Part shown: piece after piece, positions 7,879 through 19,600 of the stretch | Position numbering within the stretch: the stretch's first letter is position 1 | How the letters are laid out: each line of letters starts with the position of its first letter | Source of the DNA: Blepharisma japonicum | Taxonomy: Eukaryota > Ciliophora > Heterotrichea > Heterotrichida > Blepharismidae | Assembly: GCA_949751835.1 (NCBI GenBank) | Contig: CATKHK010000116.1 | Coordinates: 49,358-113,357, forward strand | Length of the DNA stretch: 64,000 nt | Reading direction: 5' to 3' | Position numbers and translations under genes: made by a program | The notes under the pieces: generated by a model | Told to the model about the DNA's origin: nothing | Seen by the model: the letters and a program-made list of their open reading frames with translations, nothing else | Databases searched by the model: none

Positions 7879-9301
7879 TTAATGCTTTTTCTTGGAAATG
7901 TCAACGGCGCCCGCTTTTCTTTGGGGAAACCTTTGAGTTTTTGGTCTTTCTGAAGCAGGGTGGTTTGGGTTTATCTTGGATGCTGTTTTATTCCTAAATA
8001 AAGGCTTTGGATCTGCAACTTTTAATCGAGAGCCTCATCTATTTTCAGCTTGGCCAGTTTCAAGTGTTTTCTGTTCCTTTCTTTCAGGAATAATTTCATT
8101 TGATAATTGTTGATCTCATTTATTAAAATTAATAGCTGAGCTGATTCACTCCCCAGCCATTGATGCAAATGAAATTCCTTTAGTGTTTTCAAAAGATCTG
8201 TATATGAGTTGATTTTCAGGCTTGCTCTTCGGTGTTAAATCCAAGCCTACAGGATTTTTGAAATTCTTTGAAGTAATATCAAGACTCATTCTGCGATTTG
8301 TTTTCTTCAATTCTGCATTTTTAAAATTATTGCTCTTTGTTCTTTCATAAACTATTGGTGCTATTAAAAGTTGAACTGTTTTAGATCTGTCACTTTCAGT
8401 TGTTAGAGTTTGGCCTAAAAATCCATATTTCTTTTTAATTACTGCTCAGTTAAACTTCCTTTTTGACCATAATTGCTTAATCTTAATCCACAGGAGTTTT
8501 TCTCTGATCTTTATTATTTTTTTATTTTTTTCTTTCAATTCCTCTAAATTTCTTTTGCACTCAATACTTTTTATCCAAGAAATGATAGTTTTAATGGCTT
8601 TATCTCTAAGCATAAGCTTAATCCCTCTATATTTATTTATAACATCTCTAAATCGTTTTCTCCTTAAGTACCCTTTTATATATTTTTGTATCAAAATCAC
8701 TTTGTCAATAATCCCACTCCCTAGCTTTATATAAATATTTTTGACTTCCTTATCCAAAAACTCAATTGATTTATTCAATTTATTTTTCCATAATTCCATC
8801 AGTTTTGACTCAATTTTTTTTCTTGTTAAAAAACCTCTTATATGTTTTTGAATAAAAACAGCAGCATTATTATATTTTATTTTCAATAATTCTCTGGAAA
8901 CTATAATATCCTTATATGACCTCAACCGTTCGGTTTCTTGTTTTATTTCATTTTCTATTTTACTTCTTTTTGATCGGGCTATCTAAATAGAAATTTACAT
9001 CTAGCGCATAAGCCAGTTTATTTCTTCTAAAAGCTTCAGCACTTTTTTGCCTCGTTGGGCTGGATTTTTCAAGTGAATTATCTTTAAAGAAGCGATCAAT
9101 TGATCGCTTTGTGAACTGACTTGATTTTCCGAATCGTGATGTCAAGCTTGGACGACTTGGAGAAATTCTGAAATTCCTTCTTGTACTTAACGAAGGAAGG
9201 ATTTTTGTTGTTGCTTGAGTTAATTTAGAAGGAGGTCTTTGGATCTCGTTAAAACTCAAATTCAAAGTGATTTTGCTTCTTAATGATGGAACTAATGACA
9301 T
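7879..9301 (-). CDS. IQ-motif (calmodulin-binding) protein with one 16-nt intron
   Basis: 468 aa after removing the 16-nt intron at 8983-8998; ATG at 9299-9301, TAA at 7879-7881. Exon 1 (about 101 codons) is basic and Ser/Thr-rich (TRRNFRISPSRPSLTSRFGK). After the intron a helical region carries two IQ motifs, AAVFIQKHIRGFLTRKKI and VILIQKYIKGYLRRKRF (IQxxx[RK]GxxxR), spaced about 50 residues apart, which usually bind calmodulin or centrin. The TGA at 8446-8448 and three later ones are read as Trp. The last 190 residues are polar, Lys/Asn/Pro-rich and probably disordered. Many ciliate IQ proteins belong to the cortex or axoneme, but this one has no diagnostic domain. Intact length over 1.4 kb and the clean splice make it a confident gene of unknown specific role. 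Confidence 0.8.
8983..8998 (-). other. 16-nt spliceosomal mini-intron in the IQ-motif gene
   Basis: On the minus strand the segment reads GTAAATTTCTATTTAG (GTA...TAG, 16 nt). Unspliced, the first ORF ends in DSPIKKK-stop. Spliced, KLAYALD continues into IARSKRSKIENEIKQETE and then the IQ motifs in the required +1 frame, so a single gene results. Same length and same ends as the intron at 6386-6401. Confidence 0.85.
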
Positions 9302-9393
9302 AATTATAACTGGAAATCATTATTATCTAGCACTAAAACCTAGATCCGACCATTTGTTTTTAGAGGAAAATCTGATTATTAAATCTTTAATAT

Positions 9394-9810
9394 ATGAAAA
9401 GGCAAAATAATCATAAAAGCAGCTACTCCCTTTCAAGAAATGGAAGTTTTGATGTGCTTGAAGAGCTGGAGAAAACGAAGTTTGAAATTGCTTCAGTTTT
9501 CAGTCCAATTGGCTCAAAATGCTCCTCGCCTCTATTTGAAAATAGAGCAAAACCTATAAGGGCTAAAGAAAGCCCTTATGGGAAGTTACCAGCTATCAGT
9601 ATTCATCGAAATCCGATGAGCATGATAAGCGGTAGGGAGATCAATTCTGAGTGGAAAAAGAAATACAATCATGTCAATAAAAGTAGGCTTCATCAATGAG
9701 CTGTAGCAAAAAGTATCATAGACAGAAATATTAATCTCAATAGAGCGGAGTTATTTTTAGAAAATCACGGAATTCGGTTTTCCCACTATTATTCCAACTC
9801 AAATGTATAG
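9394..9810 (+). CDS. small basic protein, unknown function
   Basis: 138 aa from ATG 9394 to TAG 9808-9810, with TGA at 9697-9699 read as Trp. It is basic and Ser/Asn-rich at the start (MKRQNNHKSSYSLSRNGSFD), then has an Ile/Pro region with short SP/KP sites (FSPIGSKCSSPLFENRAKP), and a C-terminal helical part (VAKSIIDRNINLNRAELFLENHG). No known domain. It is divergently arranged with the IQ-protein gene (92-bp spacer), so the two may be co-expressed. It is the only gene here ending in TAG; reading through would add just nine codons before TAA at 9835-9837. Confidence 0.6.
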
Positions 9811-9980
9811 TTTATATGGTTTGATGGATTTATATAATTAAAGTATTATCTTAAGTCATGATCAAAATAAAAAAAATTAGTTTAGCCCTTTTTGGTCTTA
9901 AGGTTCGAATTAGTAAAAATTATAATTCAGGAATTGGTGAAAAATTTATATGCTAAGTTTTTATTATGTTTAATTAAATT

Positions 9981-10040
9981 GTTAAGGCAATAAGAAAATT
10001 GTTAAGGCAATAAGAAAATTGTTAAGGCAATAAGAAATTT
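9981..10040. repeat. 20-bp tandem repeat, three copies
   Basis: The unit GTTAAGGCAATAAGAAAATT occurs at 9981-10000 and 10001-10020 exactly and at 10021-10040 with one or two changes at its end. It lies in non-coding AT-rich DNA and is not the Blepharisma-type telomere repeat (CCCTAACA). No function is apparent; slippage or a minisatellite is likely. Confidence 0.9.
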
Positions 10041-10656
10041 CATATTATCAAATTTCGCAACTCTTTTTATACTAAGTTGTTGTAGATTTATTATATAAAT
10101 GATCCAAAAGCATTAAATTAATATCAATGCACATAAAATTCTTTAGTTGAATGAGATCGTTAATTAAGCAAAGCAAAAATTTGAGCAAATAAGTTTTATG
10201 CATGAATTCGATTTGGATCAGGCTAAAGATTATATCTCTAGCTGCATTAATTATTAAAAGTTTATACTTTCCTCTTAATGTAATTGAAACCATTAAGTTA
10301 ACGACGCTAAATTTATTATAATTAAACTTAATTAATTCAGATTTTCAAATATTTTAGCCTAAATTGAAATTGTTTCCAAAATTCGCGAAAAGGGAGACAA
10401 AAAAGAAAAATATTTCTCTCAAATTGAAAAACCAGAGTTTTAATTAATTTATCTGATTTAACATCGTACTATGAAAATTTCACAACTTACAATTAAGTGT
10501 CAATTTATTTACTTGAATCTTAAATTATCTGTAGATGGAGATTCTTGCTCTTAGTAATCCCCAAAAATGAAGTTTCTACTTTTTCACTTCAAAGTCTAGA
10601 GTTTATCATTCCTAGCTTGAAAATTAATTAATTATCATTTTTAAAAGGATTTATAC

Positions 10657-10670
10657 TACAAATTTTAATA
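10657..10670 (+). promoter_or_regulatory. upstream element shared by the two plus-strand giant genes (copy 1)
   Basis: CTACAAATTTTAAT lies 19 nt before the ATG at 10690, and the identical 14-mer lies at 24456-24469, 31 nt before the ATG at 24501. Flanking DNA in both cases is A/T-rich with TATAT or TATAA runs. As the two genes are paralogs this may be simple shared ancestry, but surrounding intergenic sequence is otherwise dissimilar, so retention suggests a core-promoter or transcription-start role. Confidence 0.35.
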
Positions 10671-10689
10671 AAATATATATAAAAATATA

Positions 10690-13600
10690 ATGGAATTGGT
10701 TTTTCTTTTCATTGTCTTCTCATTGTGCAAAACAATTCAAAGTGCCTCAATTGGCATAAAAGATGGAAATATAGATCCTGGGACAATTATTTGGCCTCAA
10801 GATACTTGATGCAGCACTCCAATTCAGCCTTATCAATCAACTCCTGAAATTTATCACGGATTGAAAATTTACTTCCGACCTTCCTCAACAATCCTAAATG
10901 GTATTTTCCAGATTTTAATATTACAAAGCTGAGCATCATTTTCAATGGACATCATAGGAAATCAAGATAATTCAATAATAATTCCAATGAATGATCTGCG
11001 TGGTGAAAATTGGCTTGTTGGAATTGCTACAAGGTCCTCAATAACTGGACAATTATACGATGTGAATTATTCATTTTCTTTCCTAAGTGCTCCATTATAT
11101 TGGTACAGTCCTAAGACCTTTTCAATGCAAACAGCAGGCAATTCTAATAGTAACAAAATTGGGTCACCAATTGAACTGCTTTTTATAATTGATCTTAGCT
11201 TTTCTTTATGAAAATATGATATTATTGAAATTATACCTGATAGTTCATGGGGTACTTCGGCAAGTGTAAGCTGCAGTTCTGTCAGTCCGCTTGGAAAAGA
11301 AAACTTTCTCTATGGCCTTTATGGAGACCATAATATATCTTGCATAGCTTCATCAAGTTTTAATCCTTGGAATAGCATTTATCCAGATAATAAAAAAATT
11401 ACAAAAAAAAGTGTATATATTTATGGGATTAGCGATGTATATCGTACAGATTGGAGAGCTATAATAAGGGTTTCTGGCTTTACTCTAAGCTTACTTTTGA
11501 AACAACCCATGACATTCCTAAAGATGGAAAAATTACTGTTATTTTTAAAAATGTCGATATACAATCTCCTAGATGGTGGCAAGATCTCAATGGAGAAGGT
11601 GCTGCAAGTGGCCAGTGCTATTTAAACACATACATTAAAGGTGCTAAATGCATTATTGATAGTTCTACATCAGTTAACATTTCTTTTCCTCAAGCTAAGC
11701 AGCCAGCAAGTGTCTTTGAAATAATATTGTTAACCACTATCTCTATAGAAGCGAAAGTAGCATCAATATTTAGCATAGATAATAATTACAACAAGGTAGA
11801 CTCTTCTTCAGATTATTTGCTATGGCCTGTCAATGTAACAAATGCAGCAATGAAAACTCTGAAATTCCATGCTTATAATTCTAATATATATCCAAATATT
11901 GATAGCTATTTTTCTAAAGGACGCTATACTAGCAATTTACAAGTAGGAGCAATCCTGAATAAGAGTTATTATTTATTTTTCATGTCTCAGCCAGGTGTTC
12001 TTAATCAGTGAAATGATACTACCATGCTTAAAATTATGATTCCATTCTCAGATTCATCAGTCCAACTTACTCAATCTTACATTGGGAGCTCCGCAGAAGA
12101 TTATTATGTGTGTGATGATTTGACTGGAAGCAGCAGTGTCTCAGTAAATACATATAGAAACATGACTACAAATTACCATAAGAGAGATCCTGGAAACTCG
12201 GGAGAAATAACAGTTTATTTCAGCAATACAAGCCCTGGATGCATCCCATTTAGCAACCAGTATTATATTTTCGGATTCGGAACTCCTTCAAACTCTTCCA
12301 CAGGAATTATTTCGCTTCCAATGGTTCAGTCAAATTTGGCGACTTTTTATGAAATTTGAGCAAAAGCAGTAACAGGGACTCTTGTAGATATAGGCAGTTA
12401 TGTTTTTTCTGTAATGATAACTACACCTGTGAGCGCTTCTCAGCTCAGAACAGTCCCAGTCTGTATGGATATAACACCTCGAATCCCATTGTATCATATT
12501 TTCACTCCTTTATATGTGGACTATGATTTTACTTCTAAAAAAACTTTGTTTCAGATCCAAGTAGATTTTCAAGACTATATTACATTCAGAGGAGTTGATA
12601 TAGGAGATTCCATTCCAGTTTATTCAAATTCTACAACGCCTCCAAAGGCTACAAAAATTGGCAGCAGTAGTCTTATAATTACAGGGCTAGGAAATTTAAT
12701 TGCGAACTCTGCACCAGTCGAAGTTTATATCCCGAATTACTCAACATACAGTAGCTGATATTATTCTGTCACTTCATTGTTTTATGTAACTCCAAAAGAT
12801 CCATCAACTAAAATGATGATTTTTAGCTTAAGTTCTGGGAATATACCTCAAAATGAACCGACAAAGTTTGGAGCTAAGCCAGTAATTTATGAGTCATTTG
12901 AAGTAGGAGGTTCAGGCTCATTGAGTATTACCAATCTGGTTCTGCAAAATAATAAGCCTTCTTCCGGAGTAGGAGATTACATTGGCATACTTCTTCCTCA
13001 AGGATTTGATGCAGTGTCAGAAACTCTTATTTTGGGCGAAGTCGAATGCCAAAATTTAATAAGAGTTTCATCAGCAGGTGATTATTTCGATGGTTTATTT
13101 ATAATGATGAGAGGAACTGACTCTATCTTTCTATCAAACTCAACTGCAAAAACCCTTACTATACTTGGGTTAAAAGCTGCAAATCATGTGGCTAGCCACT
13201 CTCCTACTCCAGTATCTATGGGCGTATTTTTGATAAATTCAAAAAACTATGGCCTTGGAAAAAGCTGTGATGCATCTTATACACTCAATGTTTATATATA
13301 TCCTGGAACAATCTCGTATAGCTCTTGTCTGCCACTTTTAATCCCAGTTAGAGGGCCTGATTCTGTTGATGTAACTATGATCATTACATTTAATACAACT
13401 CATGAAATTCCTGGAAATGGGATTATTCATATTTCTTTAGATTCTAGCTGGACTTTTACTAATCCTAATTCATGCTATTGTCCTGACTTGTCTGATTATA
13501 ATTCAACTACTCATGTAAGTTGTGCAGTAAATATCATAACAGGAGAGCTAGAACTGAGAGGATTTTCCGCTGTTTCTATAGGTGCTATCACAGTTTATAT

Positions 13601-16600
13601 TGATCATACGCTGCCTCCAATTTCTATAGGCTCAGGAACTGCTACCTGCGCCCAAGTAATATATACACTTGATAATTATGGAAATTATATCGACTATGGA
13701 GCTCACCTTAATCAAAACATAACCCTGATCGAAAGTCCGCCTATTGGCAAAACTTTTCAGCTCACTGCTTTTGCTTATCCTAATATACCAGGAAAAGTCG
13801 CAGACATTTCTTTAGTATTTTCTCTCACAAAAACACTCCCGATTGGGAGTGTTTTACAATTGTATTGTGGATTTTCTCAATGAATTGACACTTTAATATG
13901 AATTCAGGAGATATGCTATTCAAGCTTCGATTATTTATCATGTAAATATATAGATGGGACTATTCAACTTATTACTAATGTTCAAATTCCTGCATCAACG
14001 CAAATTGAAATTTATATTGAAACTGCTTTAGTTTTGCCTATTTCTCCAGGAAAAACTTCATCTGGTATCCAAATTACAACGTATTGGAACGGCATTGTAA
14101 TTACAGGAGATCCAGCTCCTGGGTTTCTTTTTACTGTTGGGCCTAAAACAACGTCCCAGATTACCTTGTCTTCAATTGCTTTTAATGGTATAACTAATAC
14201 TGGGCATTTGTCTTCATATACTTTTAACTTTGCTTCATCTGAGGCAGTAGAAATTGGAGATTATTTTGTCATTCAGTTTCCTAAAGCATTTAATCCTTAT
14301 ATAGGAGACGTGATTTATAGTGACTGCTCACCAAATATCTTATACCTTCCTTGCAGCTCATCATCACTTGGTGGAATCATGTGCAATCCTGACCACTGAT
14401 ATCTAAAGGCATCTGGAATAAATATCACTAAAAATGCCAATGAGCGTTTAGATATAAAAATCGATAAAATCTTAAATCCGCAGTCTTCATCTTATAAATT
14501 CAATATATTTCATTATAATTCTCAAGGGTGAATAAAAGCTTATGGATACTCCAGTAAAACTTTATCAATCGATGGAATACCTTACACTATGAATTTAAAA
14601 AACGTCAGTCTGGATGACTCAACAATAGGTGCAGTTACTAATTATTATTTTAAGATTTCTGGAATTCCTACCGCCAATTTGGGAGCTCTATTGCTATTCC
14701 CAAGTGCCTATAATTTAATTAAGGATAAGCTCTCTTGCGCTTATATGTATTTTACTGAAACTGATGAGCAGATGGCTCATGACTGGAACAATACTATCTG
14801 CAGCTGAAATAAAACTTCTGTTAAATTGCAATTCTCTGAAAATCCTTTCATTAGTAACAACATATATATCATTAGGATTCAAGGAGTGCGCAACCCTGAA
14901 TGAGGATATAAACGAAATGGAGGGTGAGATGTTGAGCTTAAATCCATATTTGGAGATTATTCATTGTGAAGCGATCGGTTTAGCGTGGCAGTATTTTTTG
15001 GCAATCAAATTTCATCAATTTATATGAGATCATATCCCTTTTCAAACCCGACTTATTTAGGTTTCAAGTTAAATGATACCACAATTAGAATTAATGAAGA
15101 TATCGATAAGCCTCTCAAAACAATAAAATTACTGCCAGGACTCCAAAGCAAAGATCTAACAGTTTTAGTTCCATTAACTTGGCCGCTTAAATCCAAATCT
15201 CTGGTGCTCACTCCTTCGGTTAGCTTTAATAATTCCACCACTTCAAAAGTATCATGCAGTTCAGCTTTTCATGATTGAACTCTAAAACAAATGAGCTCTT
15301 CAATGCCGTTTAGAATTTCAGCGCTATCTGAAGCATCACCAGGGTACTATTATATTGATTGAAGTATTTCCGAAGTTTCACAAGAAGGGGTTTCTAATTA
15401 TATATATCAAGTTACTTCACAAACAGTTGTAGAAGTATGCAATACAACTTCATCTGTTGTCACAATTGAAATTGCTTCCATTCCAACACTTTTTGTTGGA
15501 TATACAAGTATTCCAATTGCGGTAAAAATTTCAAACTCTCCAGCAACAGACATGAGCATAAATTTATCTATTAATCCAGCTAGTTCTGATATTTCACTTA
15601 CGCCAAGCTCTCTTATTTTTAATCCTGATATAAATGTTCTTTATTTCCAAATCGATGTAACTTCAAGCTATAACTCAGCCCAAGCATCACATACTTTATC
15701 ATTTACTTTGGAAGGGACTGACTCAAATCTTTTTATTTCTCCTCCACCAATCACACTTAAAATTTCTTCAAATCTTACTGTAACCTCTCCTGAGTATTCA
15801 ATATCTTATGAAATTTTAAATGGTAATGAAGCAGCTTTCAATATTACACCAAGCCAAAATGGAGTATTATATTGGAGCATTTCTTGTTTACCTAACAATT
15901 TTATTCCTACCTTCAATGATTTGCACAGTTTGTGTGCTGATTTAGCTGCCAAGAGTGATGGCACTTTGAGTTTAAGGGAACAATTAATGAGAGACTATAG
16001 GAACACTGAAATCGATATCGATGAATCAAAAGGCGACACAGATGCTTATTCATTTTTCAGAAGAGTTTACACAGAGCACTGCTCTCAGAAATGGTACTCC
16101 TCAGAAGTAATCTATGCGAACAAAACAATATCTATAAATTTAAACTGACTTATGGAAGGAACGTGATATACCTTTGTTTCATATTTTGATAATAGATTTG
16201 GAAAAAATCCTCAACAAATTATTAATTTTACGACACCTTCAATATCAGAAATTTCTATCATTTCAGTTAATTTTGATACAGATGAATTAACTCTAGATCA
16301 AGGAGAAAGCATAAGATTTGCTGTGGCCAAAAATATGGGGATCAACCCTTTGTGGCTTTCAAATGAAAAAATAAATATAGATTCTAGTTCAGCTAAATTC
16401 TCTTATGAAATTCTTTATGACAGAAGCAAATCGCTTTACTCTTCATTAGATATTTTAAATAATTTCAACCAAGATCAAGCAATAGATGATATAAAAAATG
16501 ATGTAGATCAGTCTCCTACTTTTAATGAAGGCAAAATTTCAGCTCCCTCTTGGGCATTCCCTATAGTTTTATCAAACATTAGTCCTGAAAATGCCACTTT

Positions 16601-19600
16601 TATTGCAGCATCTACAAGCAATGGCAGAGTATGCACATCCTGCTCTAAGATCTTAAGCAAAAATCCGATTTATGCATGACAAGTTATAAATAAATTAGAT
16701 GCCGATTTTAATGATGTTCCTGGGGCATGCACTAATGTCGCAGCAAATTCTAATACGTCAATTACAGTAGCAGGATTATCAGAGTGAAATACTTATTATT
16801 GTTATTTTACAGCTTGCAGCGATTTCTCGTTATGAAACATCTGCATGGATTATGAAGATAATTCACCTTTGCAAGAGTTTATTATTAGCACTACAAATAC
16901 ATCATTTAATGGAAGTATTGATTGTGCAGACACTAATTGTCAAGTGTGTTCAGCCCAAGGACAGTGCTTACAATGCTTTCCTCCAACTTATTATTTAGAT
17001 AGCTCAAACAAATGCAGCTTGTGTGGAAATGGGAAATATTCTGACGGGATTCAGTGCTATAGCTGCTCCAATCCAGCATGCGATATTTGTTCTGGGCCAT
17101 CTCAATGTTCTATATGTTCCAATCTAACTCTTCATCCAGGTCCTGTTGGGGAATGTATATCATGCCCAGATGGAAAATACTCCAGTAATGATGGCTCTTC
17201 ATGTTTATCTTGCTCTGACAACTGCAAAACCTGCATAGATACTTCAACTACTTGTACATCTTGCTATACCGGATTTTTGTTTAATAACACTTGCCTTCAC
17301 TCTTGCCCTGCTAGCTATTATTATTCCAGCATTATAGGTACATGTGATAAATGCAATTATATATGCAAAGAATGCATTTATGCCAGCACTAACTGCACTG
17401 CATGCTACCCAGGATTTACGCATTATCCAAATACTTGCAAATTAGCATGCGTTAAAGGAACTTATTATGATGGCTTGCAGTGCCAGCCATGCTCTACAAA
17501 TTGTGCTACCTGTAGTGATAAGCCTAATAATTGTACCTCTTGTGCAGGATATTATAAATATTCTTATGGGAACGCCTGCTATAGCGCTTGCCCTGTGGAT
17601 ATATCTATAACTTCTGGGTACACGTGCAAAAACTGTACCTCTCCATGCGCTACTTGTAAAGGAATTTCTACTAACTGTACAAGCTGCATTTCGCCTTATT
17701 ATTTATATCAAGGAAATTGTGTAGAATCTTGTCCTCAGTATTATACACCAGTTTCACTATCAGGGGTTGTTACTTGTACACCTCCATGCCCACAAGGGAA
17801 AATTTTGAATTCTGTAGGAACTTGTGACTCATGTGACACAAGCTGTGCTGCTTGCTCTGGAACAGCCACATATTGTACCAAATGTAGCGATGCCAATCTA
17901 TATGCATACCAAGGCAGCTGCATATCATCTTGTCCTAAAGATACCACGGTTCCAATAAATGGCCAATGCCAAAGCTGTAGCTCCTCATGCTTAACTTGTA
18001 GTGTAAGCTCTGATAACTGTACTTCTTGTCCAGCAGATACTTATTTATGGGGAAAGCAATGCTTAGCAACTTGCCCAGGAGGATATATGGCCTCAACCCA
18101 AAATGGAATTAATCTATGTCTTCAATGCGATACTATTTGTGAAACATGCGCTGAAGCCATTAGTAAATGCACATCATGCAAACTTGGCTCATACAAGCTT
18201 GTTGATACTTGTTATAAATGTGGAACTATGTGTGCTTCTTGCAGCTCAAGCATGGATTGTGATTACTGTGAAGATTCTACTACACAGACAATAGATATGT
18301 TTTATAATCCAGGAAACTGCATTTGTGTCGGTTCTACATATTATAACGGGGTAGCTTGCCAAAGTTGTGGACAGTACTGCTTAGCATGTAATTCAACTTC
18401 ATGCAATCAATGTCTATTAGATTCAATGGCTTTGGCTATAAATAATCCATCAGACTGCTCCTGTGTTGGAGCTTCATATTATGATGGATCTGTATGCCAA
18501 AGCTGTGGCGATCACTGTTCATCCTGCAACGAAAATCAATGCATCAAATGTAGCGTAATTTCTATGATAAATGACCCAAATAACAGTAAAAACTGTATAT
18601 GCCCTCCTGGATCTTATTACAATCCTAGCAATGACAAATGCTGGCCATGCAGTTCCAAATGTGCGATTTGCTCGAGCTCTGATAATTGCTCTCGATGCAC
18701 TCAATCAAACGGAATGAGTATAAGTGCTAAATATCCAGGAACTTGTGAGTGCGATGCTGGATGGACTGATTATAGTACTGCTTGCGCGAATTGTACTAAT
18801 ACTCAATATTGGGGTGGATATGAATGCTTGAATTGCCAAGGACTCTGTTCTTCTTGTTCATCTCAGACAGATTGTTTATCATGCAAGACTCACTCAACTT
18901 TAACAGTCAACAATACTTGCATGTGCGATGATGGATTCATTCAAGATAAAAGCCAATGCTTAGCATGCCCTAGCTTATGCTCTGTCTGCTCAAATCAGAC
19001 TTCATGCACCATTTGTCGGCCAAATTCATCATTTGGCTCTGATAACAATTGTCACTGCAATTCAGGATTCCAAGCAAACTCATCTGGATATTGTGTAGCG
19101 ATCTGTGATAGCTATTGCCAGACTTGTGACGTAGACAATGGAAAAGTTTGTCTGTCATGCATTACAAATGCTGAATTATTTAATAATAGTTGCTTTTGCA
19201 CTGCTGGCTCATATTATGAACTCATCTCGAATAGCTGCCAGTGTAAGATAGGCTATAAATTAATTTTTGGTAAATGTGTTCTTTGCAAAAATTACTTAGC
19301 AGAGTCAGATATTAAAAATTCATCAGCTTTTGATAGTAACTTTGCATACATTAATATTGAATTTTCAGTGAATTTAAACACTTCATTAGATAGCTCCTGC
19401 TCAAAAGTTCTTACAAGCTATTCTTATAGCAGAATGGGAAAAGATCCAGTGTGCTCTTGGTCTAGCACTAGTACTATAAAAATCATTCTAGGAGTAAATT
19501 ATACTCAATGGTCAGACATAATATATTTAGACGGAACATATCTTATAAAAAGCACAACTGATCAATGCACAACTGATTATCAGCCCTTAAGCGTTAAGCC

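Larger units (their letters stand above)
9811..10689. other. AT-rich intergenic region with a short tandem repeat
   Basis: Separates the housekeeping block from the giant-gene cluster. It contains three copies of a 20-bp repeat (separate entry) and, near its right end, a sequence shared with the region upstream of the next giant paralog. No convincing gene; the minus-strand frame at 10072-10293 was considered and rejected. Confidence 0.5.

Noticed and set aside
9981-10040. Tandem 20-bp repeat as a telomere or chromosome end
   Set aside because: The unit differs from known ciliate telomere repeats and coding sequence continues on both sides.
10072-10293. 73-codon minus-strand frame with ATG
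   Set aside because: Composition is that of translated AT-rich DNA (Leu/Ile/Asn/Lys), with no motif and no conservation signal; it lies in a non-coding spacer.
17741-17947. Antisense and alternate-frame ORFs inside the Cys-rich blocks (also 31748-31954, 32774-33061, 51855-52403, 63039-63338 and others)
   Set aside because: They are shadows of the repetitive Cys-rich coding strand and repeat with the same period as the true modules.
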